Of a DNA stretch of 64,000 nucleotides, positions 44,507 through 52,903 are shown in pieces; position 1 is the stretch's first letter; each line of letters starts with the position of its first letter. Location: assembly GCA_023445445.1 (NCBI GenBank), contig JAEXLD010000073.1, positions 1-64,000 of the forward strand. The letters are read 5' to 3'. The notes below the pieces were generated by a model that saw only the letters and a list, made by a program, of their open reading frames with translations, did no database searches and had not been told where the DNA came from. A program made the translations under genes and the position numbers. The stretch comes from Bacillota bacterium (GTDB lineage: Bacteria; Bacillota; Clostridia; Clostridiales; Clostridiaceae).

Positions 44507-44612
44507 TAATTATCCATCCTTTAATTTTACATAAATAGAGAGGAGCCTGGTAATCCGGCGAAAGACAAACCAAGCTCCTCAAGTAATCAGCACTTACGTA
44601 CCAACTGCACAG
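44507..44612 (-). ncRNA. Structured 5' leader of the DEAD-box helicase mRNA, unidentified
   Basis: On the reverse strand a GC-rich block interrupts the AT-rich intergenic DNA. Its arms GAGGAGCTTGGT and ACCAGGCTCCTC pair over 12 bases with one G-U, around a loop that reads TTGTCTTTCGCCGGATT. Upstream in the RNA lies GTGCAGTTGGTACGTAAGTG, with possible AAGT/ACTT pairs. The match to any known riboswitch was not recognised. It may control helicase synthesis, for example by temperature or by the helicase itself. Confidence 0.55.
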
Positions 44613-44614
44613 TT

Positions 44615-44643
44615 ATAATAACATTAAATAAAAGAAAAAGCAA
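44615..44643 (-). promoter_or_regulatory. Promoter of the helicase leader
   Basis: On the reverse strand TTGCTT (44643-44638), 17 bases and TATTAT (44620-44615) place the RNA start near 44608, just ahead of the structured block. Confidence 0.55.
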
Positions 44644-44709
44644 CAAAAATATACTTTATTATTTTATTTAGACTATAGTATAAGTTTTAAACCAATGAAA
44701 TAAGGATTA

Positions 44710-44738
44710 TTGACAATAAAATTAACAAAAGCTAAAAT
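44710..44738 (+). promoter_or_regulatory. trpS promoter
   Basis: A consensus TTGACA (44710-44715), 17 bases and TAAAAT (44733-44738) precede the T-box leader. Confidence 0.75.
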
Positions 44739-44744
44739 ATAAAT

Positions 44745-45024
44745 ATATTTAATATTTAATCCTATGAAAAGAAAGAGTAATTAAATTTAGCTTTATTAAA
44801 GAGAGTTAAGGGTGGTGAAATCTTAACAAGAAGGAATTTAATGAATGGGTCTTGGAGGAATAAGGAGAAATCTAAAGAGAGTATCTAATATGGGTAGTTG
44901 CCCCTTATAGCAGATAGAGTATGTTAGTACTTGAAAATGAGTGGTGTAACTTTAAGGTTATGCAATTTAGGTGGTATCGCGGATATTATGCTTCGTCCTA
45001 TTAATTTAGGATGGAGCTTTTTTT
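44745..45024 (+). ncRNA. T-box leader of trpS
   Basis: The leader has GAGAGTTAAGGGTGGTGAAA typical of stem I, TGG trinucleotides near 44846 and 44853 as candidate tryptophan specifier codons, the T-box core GGTGGTATCGCGG at 44970-44982 and an intrinsic terminator at 44990-45024. Uncharged tRNA-Trp should stabilise the antiterminator and switch on the synthetase gene. Which TGG is the specifier was not resolved. Confidence 0.9.
44990..45024 (+). terminator. T-box terminator of trpS
   Basis: Arms GCTTCGTCCTA and TAGGATGGAGC with G-U pairs, followed by seven T. Confidence 0.88.
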
Positions 45025-45057
45025 GTATAAAATTTTATAGTATTAGGAGGAATATTT

Positions 45058-46074
45058 ATGAAAAAAGAAATTATTTTAACAGGGGATAGACCAACAGGAA
45101 AACTCCATATAGGACATTACGTTGGTTCTTTAGTGAATAGAGTTAAATTACAAAATACTGATAATTATGATATGAATATAATGATTGCAGACATTCAAGC
45201 TTTAACAGATAACGCAAAAAATCCAGATAAGATAATAACTAACTTGCTAGAGGTTTTACTAGATTATCTAGCAGTAGGAATAGATCCCAAGAAATCTAAT
45301 ATATTTATTCAATCTCAAATACCAGAGCTTAATGAATTAACTATGTATTATTTAAATTTAGTTACCTTATCTAGGTTAGAGAGAAATCCAACAGTAAAAA
45401 ATGAAATTAAAGAAAGAGGTTTTGAAAATAGTATACCAGGAGGGTTTTTAATTTATCCAGTAAGTCAAGCAGCAGATATAACAGCTTTTAAGGCAGATTT
45501 AGTTCCTGTAGGAGAAGATCAACTTCCTATGATAGAACAAACAAGAGAAATTGTTAGGAGTTTTAATAATACTTATAAAACTAATATATTAGTTGAGCCA
45601 AAAGCAATTATTCCAGAAGGAATTTCAGCAAGACTTCCAGGCATAGATGGAAAAAGTAAGATGAGTAAATCCTTAGGAAATACAATATATTTATCTGATG
45701 ATGAGGATGTAATAAGACAAAAGATTATGAGTATGTACACAGATCCTAATCATTTAAGAGTTCAAGATCCTGGAAGAATAGAAGGAAATGTTGTATTTAC
45801 ATATTTAGAGATTTTTTGCAAAGATAAGCCCTTATTAAATGAAATGAAGGAGCATTATAGAAGGGGAGGATTAGGAGATGTAAAAATAAAGCTATTTTTG
45901 AATGAATTATTACAAGAAGAACTTAAGCCTATTAGAGAGAAGAGAAAAGAATATGAAAAAGACAAGACATATTTATATGATATTTTAAAAGAAGGAAGTA
46001 ATAAGGCTAGAGAAATATCCTCTAAAACTTTAGAGAAAGTTAGGAACGCAATAGGATTGAATTATTTTAAGTAA
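45058..46074 (+). CDS. trpS: Tryptophan--tRNA ligase
   Basis: This 338-residue class I synthetase charges tRNA-Trp. The HIGH motif is PTGKLHIGHYVGSL and the KMSKS motif is GKSKMSKSLGN. VGEDQLPMIEQTREI is the tryptophan-pocket region of TrpRS. Length is normal. The T-box ahead of it shows amino-acid-responsive control. AGGAGG lies eight bases upstream. Confidence 0.96.
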   Translation: MKKEIILTGDRPTGKLHIGHYVGSLVNRVKLQNTDNYDMNIMIADIQALTDNAKNPDKIITNLLEVLLDYLAVGIDPKKSNIFIQSQIPELNELTMYYLNLVTLSRLERNPTVKNEIKERGFENSIPGGFLIYPVSQAADITAFKADLVPVGEDQLPMIEQTREIVRSFNNTYKTNILVEPKAIIPEGISARLPGIDGKSKMSKSLGNTIYLSDDEDVIRQKIMSMYTDPNHLRVQDPGRIEGNVVFTYLEIFCKDKPLLNEMKEHYRRGGLGDVKIKLFLNELLQEELKPIREKRKEYEKDKTYLYDILKEGSNKAREISSKTLEKVRNAIGLNYFK

Positions 46075-46151
46075 ACTTACACATTTTAGTTGAAAAGTAT
46101 ATTTTAAATAAATATAATTAGGTAGGAAAATATTGTAGGGGGGATTAACAA

Positions 46152-47078
46152 ATGTGTAAGTTAAGAAGTAAATTAACAGTACTTTTATTATCTATATTCT
46201 CAATTTTTTTAATTGGATGTGGAAATAAAGAAAAAGTAGAAGAGATTAAAGAAGATCCAACATTGAAAATTGGATTAATGCCTGCTGTAGATACTGCTCC
46301 AATTCTAATAGCAGAGAAAAATGGTTATTTTAAGGATGCAGGAATAAATGTAGAAATAGAAATTTATAATAATGCTCAAAATAGACAAAGTGCTCTTCAA
46401 AGTTATTTAATAGATGGAGCTATGACAGATTTTATAGCTGTAGCTACTAACGTAAATGGTGGATTTGATATAAAAGCCACAACTATGACAGATGGTATGT
46501 TCCCAGTTCTATCAAATAAAGGTGCTACAGATAAGAAAGATATTAAAGTTGGGATGATGGAAGTAAGTGTTTCTAATTATTTAATTGATAAATGGCTAGG
46601 AGAAAATTACAATGTAGAAAAGGTATTTATTAATGAAATACCAGCAAGACTTGCAGCACTTAAAAGTGGAGATGTTGATATGAGTTTATTCCCAGAACCA
46701 GTAGCTTCAAACGGAGAGTTACAAGGTTTAACTAAGAACATATATGGAATGGATGATGAATTTTCAGCAGATTGCTTAGTATTTACAGGAAAAGCTATTT
46801 CAGAAAAGCCAAATACTATTAAAGCCTTCCATGAAGCTTATAATAAAGCAGTAGATGAAATTAATAAAAATCCTGAAATTGCAAAGGATATTTTAATAGA
46901 AAAAATACCTAATACAAATCCTGAAGTAAAGAACATAATGGTATTACCAACATATAAGAAAGCTGCCCTTCCAAGTGACGAATATTTAAAGAATATAATA
47001 GATTGGACCGAAAAAACTTTAAATAAAGATTTAAATGTACAGCCCTCAGATTTATTAGAAGGAAAGTTTGTAAAATAA
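46152..47078 (+). CDS. ABC transporter substrate-binding lipoprotein (SsuA/NMT1-like)
   Basis: This 308-residue lipoprotein has a signal peptide with lipobox LIGC (C23) and a periplasmic-binding fold starting LKIGLMPAVDTAPILIAEKNGYF, the usual N-terminal signature of SsuA/ThiY/NMT1 proteins. The next genes encode its ATPase and permease, one to a few bases apart. No riboswitch (TPP, SAM) is visible upstream, so a sulfonate, nitrate, pyrimidine or other ligand cannot be chosen. Confidence 0.87.
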   Translation: MCKLRSKLTVLLLSIFSIFLIGCGNKEKVEEIKEDPTLKIGLMPAVDTAPILIAEKNGYFKDAGINVEIEIYNNAQNRQSALQSYLIDGAMTDFIAVATNVNGGFDIKATTMTDGMFPVLSNKGATDKKDIKVGMMEVSVSNYLIDKWLGENYNVEKVFINEIPARLAALKSGDVDMSLFPEPVASNGELQGLTKNIYGMDDEFSADCLVFTGKAISEKPNTIKAFHEAYNKAVDEINKNPEIAKDILIEKIPNTNPEVKNIMVLPTYKKAALPSDEYLKNIIDWTEKTLNKDLNVQPSDLLEGKFVK

Positions 47079-47079
47079 G

Positions 47080-47778
47080 ATGATAAGCATTAAAGATTTA
47101 TCTGTAAAGTATAAGGAAGAAATTGCTATAGATAATTTAAATTTATATCTAGAAGGTGGAAAATCTTATGCAATTATAGGAAAGTCAGGATGTGGAAAGA
47201 CAACTCTGCTATATACCATGGCAGGGCTTATTTCTAATTACGAAGGGAAATTAGAAATGGAAGGGGAAACTTCACTTATATTACAAAACTTAGGTTTGTT
47301 TAATTGGTTTACTGTATATAAAAATATATATTTAGGTTTAAATAAAAGTAATTTATCAAAAGTAGACAAGGAAAAAAGAGTAAATAATATAATAGAAAAA
47401 TTGGAATTAAATGATGTTAAATATAAATATCCAAAGGAATTAAGTGGTGGGCAAAAACAAAGAGTAGCGATAGCAAGAACTATAATAAAGGATCCAGAAA
47501 TACTTTTATTAGATGAAGCCACATCAGCTCTAGATTCAATAAACAAGGAAAAGATACAAGAGTTACTTTTAGAAATTAAAAGAGAAAATAATATTACAAT
47601 GGTATTAGTAACTCATAATATAGAGGAAGCTGTTTTCCTAGGAGAAGAAATAATAGTAATGAAAGATGGTAAGATTCATAGTATTATTAAAAATCAATAT
47701 TTTGGTGATACATATATTAGAACAAAGACGGAATATATTGAAATATGCAACAAGGTAAGAGGTAAGCTTTATGATTAA
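47080..47778 (+). CDS. ABC transporter ATPase (SsuB-like)
   Basis: This 232-residue ATPase has Walker A GKSGCGKTT, a short Q-loop LQNLGLFNWF, signature LSGGQKQR and Walker B ILLLDEATSALDS with VTHN. The NWF after the Q-loop is typical of the SsuB/TauB/ThiZ class, which prefer a Trp-Phe pair here. It begins one base after the binding-protein stop and overlaps the permease gene by eight bases. Confidence 0.9.
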   Translation: MISIKDLSVKYKEEIAIDNLNLYLEGGKSYAIIGKSGCGKTTLLYTMAGLISNYEGKLEMEGETSLILQNLGLFNWFTVYKNIYLGLNKSNLSKVDKEKRVNNIIEKLELNDVKYKYPKELSGGQKQRVAIARTIIKDPEILLLDEATSALDSINKEKIQELLLEIKRENNITMVLVTHNIEEAVFLGEEIIVMKDGKIHSIIKNQYFGDTYIRTKTEYIEICNKVRGKLYD

Positions 47779-48517
47779 GAAAATGGCATTAAGTATTCTA
47801 AAAAGTATTTATGGAATCATTATAATTATTGCCTTGTGGTATTTATTAAGTGCTTTAGTAGGAACTAATATGGTACCAACACCACAAACTTCTATAATTG
47901 AACTTATAAGGCTACTACAAAAGGATTTTATTTATCATATTATTTATAGTCTTTATAGAATATTGGCCTCAATATTAATATCCTTAATTATAGGAATTCC
48001 ACTTGGAATTATTTTAGGAAGAAGTACATTAGTAGATAAAGTTATTTCACCAGTAGTATATTTACTATATCCAATACCAAAGATCGCTTTCCTGCCAATA
48101 TTTATGGTTATCTTTGGAATAGGTGATAGGTCTAAGATAATACTTATGGTTACTATAATAGTGTTTCAAATTTTAATTGTTACTAGAGATGCCGTAAAAG
48201 AAATTGATAAGGATGTATTAATATCTGCAAAGGTAATGAAGTTTAACATTTTAGATAATATAACTAAGGTAATATTACCTAGTATTGCACCAAAGGTTTT
48301 CTCAGCTTTAAGAATTAGCATTGGAATAGCTATTTCAGCTTTATTTTTTAGTGAAAATTATGCTACTAAATATGGAATAGGTTATTTTATAATGAATTCT
48401 TGGTCAATGGTAGATTATAAAGGGATGTTTGCAGGGGTTATAGCTCTTAGTGTTATGTCATTAGTAGTATTTAAAGTTATAGATTTTATAGAGAAGAAAA
48501 TTTGTCCATGGCTATAA
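47771..48517 (+). CDS. ABC transporter permease (SsuC-like)
   Basis: This 248-residue inner-membrane permease has six helices and the BPD_transp_1 coupling motif around DKDVLISAKVMKFNILDNITKVILPS. YPIPKIAFLPIFMVIFGIGDRS is the family signature of SsuC/TauC/NrtB permeases. It overlaps the ATPase gene. It completes a three-gene importer. Confidence 0.9.
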   Translation: MIKKMALSILKSIYGIIIIIALWYLLSALVGTNMVPTPQTSIIELIRLLQKDFIYHIIYSLYRILASILISLIIGIPLGIILGRSTLVDKVISPVVYLLYPIPKIAFLPIFMVIFGIGDRSKIILMVTIIVFQILIVTRDAVKEIDKDVLISAKVMKFNILDNITKVILPSIAPKVFSALRISIGIAISALFFSENYATKYGIGYFIMNSWSMVDYKGMFAGVIALSVMSLVVFKVIDFIEKKICPWL

Positions 48518-48635
48518 TAGAAAATGGGGAGCTATAAATATGAACTTTTATGATTCTGATAGAAATATTATTTATTTAAGAATGATTATAAAATAAATCA
48601 AAACTTTAATATATTGATTAAAAAATATTGTAAAA

Positions 48636-48695
48636 ATACCGTATTATTTATATGAACTGCACCTAGTAAAGTAGACAGTGAAAATAATACGGTAT
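48636..48695. terminator. Bidirectional terminator with long loop
   Basis: A perfect 14 bp stem (ATACCGTATTATTT / AAATAATACGGTAT) holds a 32-base loop containing ACTGCACCTAGTAAAGTAGACAGT. On the reverse strand a T run follows, so it ends the CotH operon; it also separates the ABC importer. The loop resembles IS3-family terminal sequences, but this is only a resemblance. Confidence 0.75.
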
Positions 48696-48717
48696 TATCA
48701 ATTTTAAAATCTGAAAT

Positions 48718-50673
48718 TTATCTTGCTTTAAATTTTTTTCTTTTAAATAAAGCTACAAATATTATACTAATAAGTAAAAAGGCGAAATATCCACAATATT
48801 TTAATATAATCCATTTTAAGTTTTCTTGGTAGTTAGGTAAATTATTACTATTAGGATTTTCTATTTTACCTCTATTAGCAGCAGTGATTTCTATACTAGC
48901 ACTAGTAGTTGAATCTAAATTATTATCCATATTAGGTGGATTCATTTCATTTCCTTTATTATCATTATCTGACTCAGTACTAGCATTGGGGTTTGCCATA
49001 TTATTATCAGGCCTTTTCATATCCATATTTTTATTATTAATGCCTTGATTACCTAAAGTAGTTAAATTAACTGTGGTTTCTATATTACCATAGCTAGTAG
49101 AAGGTTGGCTTCCATCAAGTTGTGCAGATATACTTTTTACTCTATCTATTCCAAAGTTTTTTAATTCATGAAGAGAAGATGTATATTCTCCATAAGTATA
49201 AAAGGCAGTAGCATCATTTTTAACATAATCTGATATAAGTGAATTTACTTGATCTATTGTATTTTCATAGGTCCCATTATTAACATAATCAACTATTTCT
49301 TGAAGATAGTTATGATAAGCTTTTTTATACTCATCAACTTCTAATAACTTACCTATTAAAGGACTGTTTTCAAGAGTATCTGTAACAGGACTATCTATTG
49401 GGAAATTAATAGCATTACTAGCAGTTCCTATATTAAAGGCACCAAAGGAAAGGTTATAATCCCAAGGAATTATTTCAAATACTCCATCCTTTTCATAAAG
49501 ATAATAATTATGTTTCATATTAGAAGCATAGCTGTCTAAATTAACAAGGAAGGTATTTACTGCAAAATATTTAAGTATTTCATCTACGTTAAGGTATTCT
49601 TCTAAATTAGTTCCTTCATTTAGATTTTTTATCATTTCAATAACCTTATCTTCATCAGTGTCAGTGGTTGTTTTAAATACTATATTATCAAATATATCAG
49701 AATAGGATTCCTTATTATCATCAGTATAAACTAGGTTTGCTCCATTAGAAGCCCCCATGCCTCCACCCATCATACCACCTCTGAAGCCTTTATCTTTAAG
49801 ATTTTCATTGCTTTGGGTAGTGTTATTTTCTCCACCTTGAGAATTATCCATATTAGGAGGAACCATATTATTTCCAACTTGTGCATTATCCATATTAGGA
49901 GGAGGCATATTATCTCTATCTTGAATATTACTCATATCAGGAGGAATAATATTCTCTCCATCTTGATTTTTATTCATTGCAGGAGGTAAAAAATTTCCTT
50001 CATTATTCATATTAGGCATCTTATTCTTGCCACCAATTTCATTTCCTTCAGGTTTATATAGGTTTCCAGATAAAGAACCGTAGTTTCTTTTAATAAACTC
50101 TTCTTCAATAGATTCTACAGCAAAGTATAATCCCCATTCTTCACCATTTACTTTTATATTTGTGAAGGCAAAGGCTGGAGTAGGAACCCCCATTTTCTCA
50201 AGTAAATCGTAGGAAAGATATTCTTTCATATAAGTTGCATCAGACATTACATTATTTAAGGCAATTTTACTTAATCCATCTAAAGTTTGTCCATCTACAT
50301 ATTCATCAAATTTTACTTTAAAGCTATATCTATCAGTAGTATCATCACTGGCAACCATAGATAAACTAGAATTCCCTTTTGCTCTAATACCAACATTATT
50401 ATATTTAGTGCCATTAACAGTAATATTTGCATTTACATATTCTTCATCTATAGCATTTTCTAATAGGGAATTCCAAATATCTTCATTAATTTCCAAATCA
50501 ATTTCTGTTACTTTTTCCTTGTTAAATACAGTATCTATATAAGCAAAATTACCAGAAGAACTTGAATCTTTATTAGTAATGTTTTTAGAATTAACATAAA
50601 TTAAAGTAGTGAAAATTACAGCAATAGCAGTTAGTGTAGCTATAATAGCATTTATATGTTTTTTTGAAATCAT
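48718..50673 (-). CDS. CotH-kinase family membrane-anchored protein
   Basis: This 651-residue protein has an N-terminal membrane anchor (residues about 8-27), a CotH-kinase domain split by an insertion, and a C-terminal membrane helix before KRKKFKAR. Kinase-like landmarks are GIRAKGNSS, DATYMKEYLSYDLLEKMG, GLYFAVESIEEEF, LDSYASNMKHNYYLY and IIPWDYNLSFG. Between them a Pro/Asn/Met-rich insertion (49820-50020) has near-repeats of PPNMDN. CotH proteins phosphorylate spore-coat proteins in Bacillus. ATG at 50673 is chosen, nine bases after AAGGTGG. It ends the VTC-DUF4956-CotH operon. Confidence 0.88.
   Translation of the reverse strand: MISKKHINAIIATLTAIAVIFTTLIYVNSKNITNKDSSSSGNFAYIDTVFNKEKVTEIDLEINEDIWNSLLENAIDEEYVNANITVNGTKYNNVGIRAKGNSSLSMVASDDTTDRYSFKVKFDEYVDGQTLDGLSKIALNNVMSDATYMKEYLSYDLLEKMGVPTPAFAFTNIKVNGEEWGLYFAVESIEEEFIKRNYGSLSGNLYKPEGNEIGGKNKMPNMNNEGNFLPPAMNKNQDGENIIPPDMSNIQDRDNMPPPNMDNAQVGNNMVPPNMDNSQGGENNTTQSNENLKDKGFRGGMMGGGMGASNGANLVYTDDNKESYSDIFDNIVFKTTTDTDEDKVIEMIKNLNEGTNLEEYLNVDEILKYFAVNTFLVNLDSYASNMKHNYYLYEKDGVFEIIPWDYNLSFGAFNIGTASNAINFPIDSPVTDTLENSPLIGKLLEVDEYKKAYHNYLQEIVDYVNNGTYENTIDQVNSLISDYVKNDATAFYTYGEYTSSLHELKNFGIDRVKSISAQLDGSQPSTSYGNIETTVNLTTLGNQGINNKNMDMKRPDNNMANPNASTESDNDNKGNEMNPPNMDNNLDSTTSASIEITAANRGKIENPNSNNLPNYQENLKWIILKYCGYFAFLLISIIFVALFKRKKFKAR
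49820..50020 (-). repeat. In-frame Pro/Asn/Met-rich repeats in the CotH gene
   Basis: About four units of 15-18 codons with cores PPAMNKNQDGEN, PPDMSNIQDRDN, PPNMDNAQVGNN and PPNMDNSQGGEN. A related PPNMDN recurs near the C terminus. Such tracts can vary in length between strains. Confidence 0.7.
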
Positions 50674-50693
50674 TTTTAACACCACCTTACGGG

Positions 50694-51368
50694 CTAATTC
50701 ATATAGTCTCCATTATAACTTACTAAAACTACGTTATTAACTCCTTCTAAATTGTTGATTTCATTAACAAATTTAGTTGACATTTCCTTTAATCTGATTT
50801 CAACAGTAATTTCAATACCATTGCTAGCAGATACAGTTTTAGATTTTATAACATGTTTCTTTACAGATTTATTAATATGAGTCATTGCTAAAGTTTCACT
50901 ATTTTCATCATTACAATTTACTATTAGTATATAAGGATTGTCTGAACTTTTTTTATTTACAAATAAAAGTAATATTATTCCTATGAAAACAGAGCCAAAT
51001 ATAGCTAGAGGAATAAGACCAGCTCCAAGAACTATACCAATACTTATTGACCAAAAAACAAAAGCTATGTCTAAGGGTTCTTTAATTGCTGATCTAAATC
51101 TTACAATTGATAAAGCACCAACCATACCAAGGGATAATACAACATTTGATGTAACTGCTAGGATAATAAGTGTTGTTATTAAAGTCATAGCAACAAGGGA
51201 TACACCAAAGTTTTCAGAGTACATAACACCTCTAAAAGTCTTTTTGTAAACTAAGAAAATAAATAATCCTATTACAAATGCAAGAACAAGTGCTATAACC
51301 ATATCAAGAATTGAGAATGAAGAAGCTTTTTCTAAAAAGCTAGATTTAAAAATATCATTAAAAGTCAT
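50694..51368 (-). CDS. DUF4956 membrane protein
   Basis: This 224-residue protein has four to five membrane helices in its first half (MVIALVLAFVIGLFIFLVY, VSLVAMTLITTLIILAV, the conserved LSLGMVGALSIVRFRSAIKEP, and two more) and a soluble C-terminal domain of about 80 residues. The GALSIVRFR motif identifies DUF4956. The family is often found with VTC and CotH proteins, as here, but its function is not established. ATG at 51368 follows GGAGGTAAC; longer frames lack a site. The gap to VTC is 23 bases. Confidence 0.87.
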   Translation of the reverse strand: MTFNDIFKSSFLEKASSFSILDMVIALVLAFVIGLFIFLVYKKTFRGVMYSENFGVSLVAMTLITTLIILAVTSNVVLSLGMVGALSIVRFRSAIKEPLDIAFVFWSISIGIVLGAGLIPLAIFGSVFIGIILLLFVNKKSSDNPYILIVNCNDENSETLAMTHINKSVKKHVIKSKTVSASNGIEITVEIRLKEMSTKFVNEINNLEGVNNVVLVSYNGDYMN

Positions 51369-51391
51369 TTTTGTTACCTCCAAAATATAAA

Positions 51392-52075
51392 TTATACTGT
51401 AAATAATCGACAAGCTGCATATTTTGATACAGCAGTTTGACTACGGATATTAGTTTGAATAAGATTTCTTATTATGTCAGGAAGAAAATTATCATATTTA
51501 ATTTCTAAAATTATTGGATTTTCATTTATTAAACCTAAGGTTGGAAGATTAGCATCAAAGATATTTGTAGAATATAATCCACTCTTTAAATTGCTATCTA
51601 TAGTTATTCTTACATTTCCAGCATTGAAAATATAAGCTTCTCTAGTATAATCAACTATGGTCTTAGGCTTAAGACACTGATATTTTGCTTTACAATAAAA
51701 CTCTTTTAATAGATCAATATTAGAATCCTTTAAAAATTCAATATCTCCATTCAATATTTTTTCACATTCTTCTTTAGTTAATTGAGCAGAAGATTTATAA
51801 CATAACACATTAGTTTTACTTTTCTTTTCAAGTTTAATAAAAGAATGGTCATGATTATAAAATCTAATTCTAAATTTTTCTCTATTGTTAAATCCATTAA
51901 TTTTTTCCATTAAAGCTTTATCAGAATAATTATCAAAATATAAACTTCTTATTTGATAAATACCATCCTTTCCTGCATTTCTATCTAATGTTGCAAAGTA
52001 TTTAAGCCTATTTTTTATAGAGATATAATCAGAGTAATTGATAAAAACTTTAATTTCATGTCTTGGCTTTGTCAT
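51392..52075 (-). CDS. VTC-domain protein (polyphosphate polymerase family)
   Basis: This 227-residue protein is a stand-alone VTC domain, the tunnel-shaped fold that makes polyphosphate in yeast Vtc4. Basic strand motifs that line the tunnel are present: RHEIKVFI, YQIRSLYFDN, REKFRIRFYN, FIKLEKKSK, TREAY, RITIDSNL and ILEIKYDN. It starts the operon with DUF4956 and CotH genes, with AGGAGG eight bases upstream. Polymer production by this protein is inferred from family only. Confidence 0.87.
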   Translation of the reverse strand: MTKPRHEIKVFINYSDYISIKNRLKYFATLDRNAGKDGIYQIRSLYFDNYSDKALMEKINGFNNREKFRIRFYNHDHSFIKLEKKSKTNVLCYKSSAQLTKEECEKILNGDIEFLKDSNIDLLKEFYCKAKYQCLKPKTIVDYTREAYIFNAGNVRITIDSNLKSGLYSTNIFDANLPTLGLINENPIILEIKYDNFLPDIIRNLIQTNIRSQTAVSKYAACRLFTV

Positions 52076-52229
52076 AAAATTTTCACCTCCTGTCAAAATA
52101 ATACTATTATAGGAACCTTAATATAGTCTTAAATTTAATTTTATTTTAAGGTTTCTGTGGTAAAATTTTGTTATGTAATAAAATAAGAAGAAAAATAGTA
52201 TAAAACACTTTAATTATGGAGGTAATAAA
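52076..52229. promoter_or_regulatory. Divergent control region between VTC operon and two-component system
   Basis: This 154-base gap must hold both promoters. AACCTTAA (near 52115) and TTAAGGTT (near 52145) form an inverted repeat, with TTAAA words between, a plausible site for the adjacent OmpR-type regulator. Confidence 0.4.
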
Positions 52230-52901
52230 ATGAAACTACTTTTAATTGAAGATGAAAGAGAATTATCGGAAGCCTTAGTTCAAATATTAACTAATAACAA
52301 ATACACTGTAGATGCAGTTTATGATGGAGAAGATGGGCTAAATTTTGCTCTAACAGATGTATATGATGTAATAGTATTAGATATAATGCTACCTAAGCTA
52401 GATGGATTAAGTATATTAAAGAAATTAAGAAAAGAAGGTATTCTTACTCCAATAATTATGTTAACTGCAAAGACACAAATAGAAGATAGGGTTTTAGGAT
52501 TAGATTTAGGAGCGGATGATTATTTATCAAAGCCTTTTGCAGCTGAAGAACTATTAGCAAGACTTAGATCTATAACTAGAAGAAAAGGAAATGTAATAAA
52601 TGAAAATATATTAACTTATGGGGATATAAGATTAAATATAAACACTTATGATTTAGATGCAAATGATGAAAGTATAAGATTAACATTAAAAGAATTTGAA
52701 ATCATTAAATATTTTATGGAAAGACCTAAATGTGTTGTTAGTAAAGATGATCTAATTACAAAGCTTTGGGGATTTGATTCAGAAGTTGAATACAACAATA
52801 TCGAAGTATATATTTCCTTTATTAGAAAGAAATTATCTTATTTAAAATCTAAAGTAAATATAGTAACAATAAGAGGTGTTGGGTATAGATTGGAGGACTA
52901 A
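52230..52901 (+). CDS. OmpR-family response regulator divergent from the CotH operon
   Basis: This 223-residue regulator has receiver residues EDE (7-9), phospho-acceptor D51 in VIVLDIMLPKLDG, LTAKT and LSKPF, followed by a winged-helix domain ending TIRGVGYRLED. It is of the CiaR/ArlR/QseB type, distinct from the Bce regulators in this window. Its kinase begins two bases after the stop. The divergent CotH-DUF4956-VTC operon is the likely target. Confidence 0.92.
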   Translation: MKLLLIEDERELSEALVQILTNNKYTVDAVYDGEDGLNFALTDVYDVIVLDIMLPKLDGLSILKKLRKEGILTPIIMLTAKTQIEDRVLGLDLGADDYLSKPFAAEELLARLRSITRRKGNVINENILTYGDIRLNINTYDLDANDESIRLTLKEFEIIKYFMERPKCVVSKDDLITKLWGFDSEVEYNNIEVYISFIRKKLSYLKSKVNIVTIRGVGYRLED

Positions 52902-52903
52902 GT

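Noticed and set aside
48540..48593. A 17-codon frame after the SsuC-like gene with GGGGAG upstream
   Set aside because: Very short, no conservation evidence, and it runs into a terminator region; could be chance.
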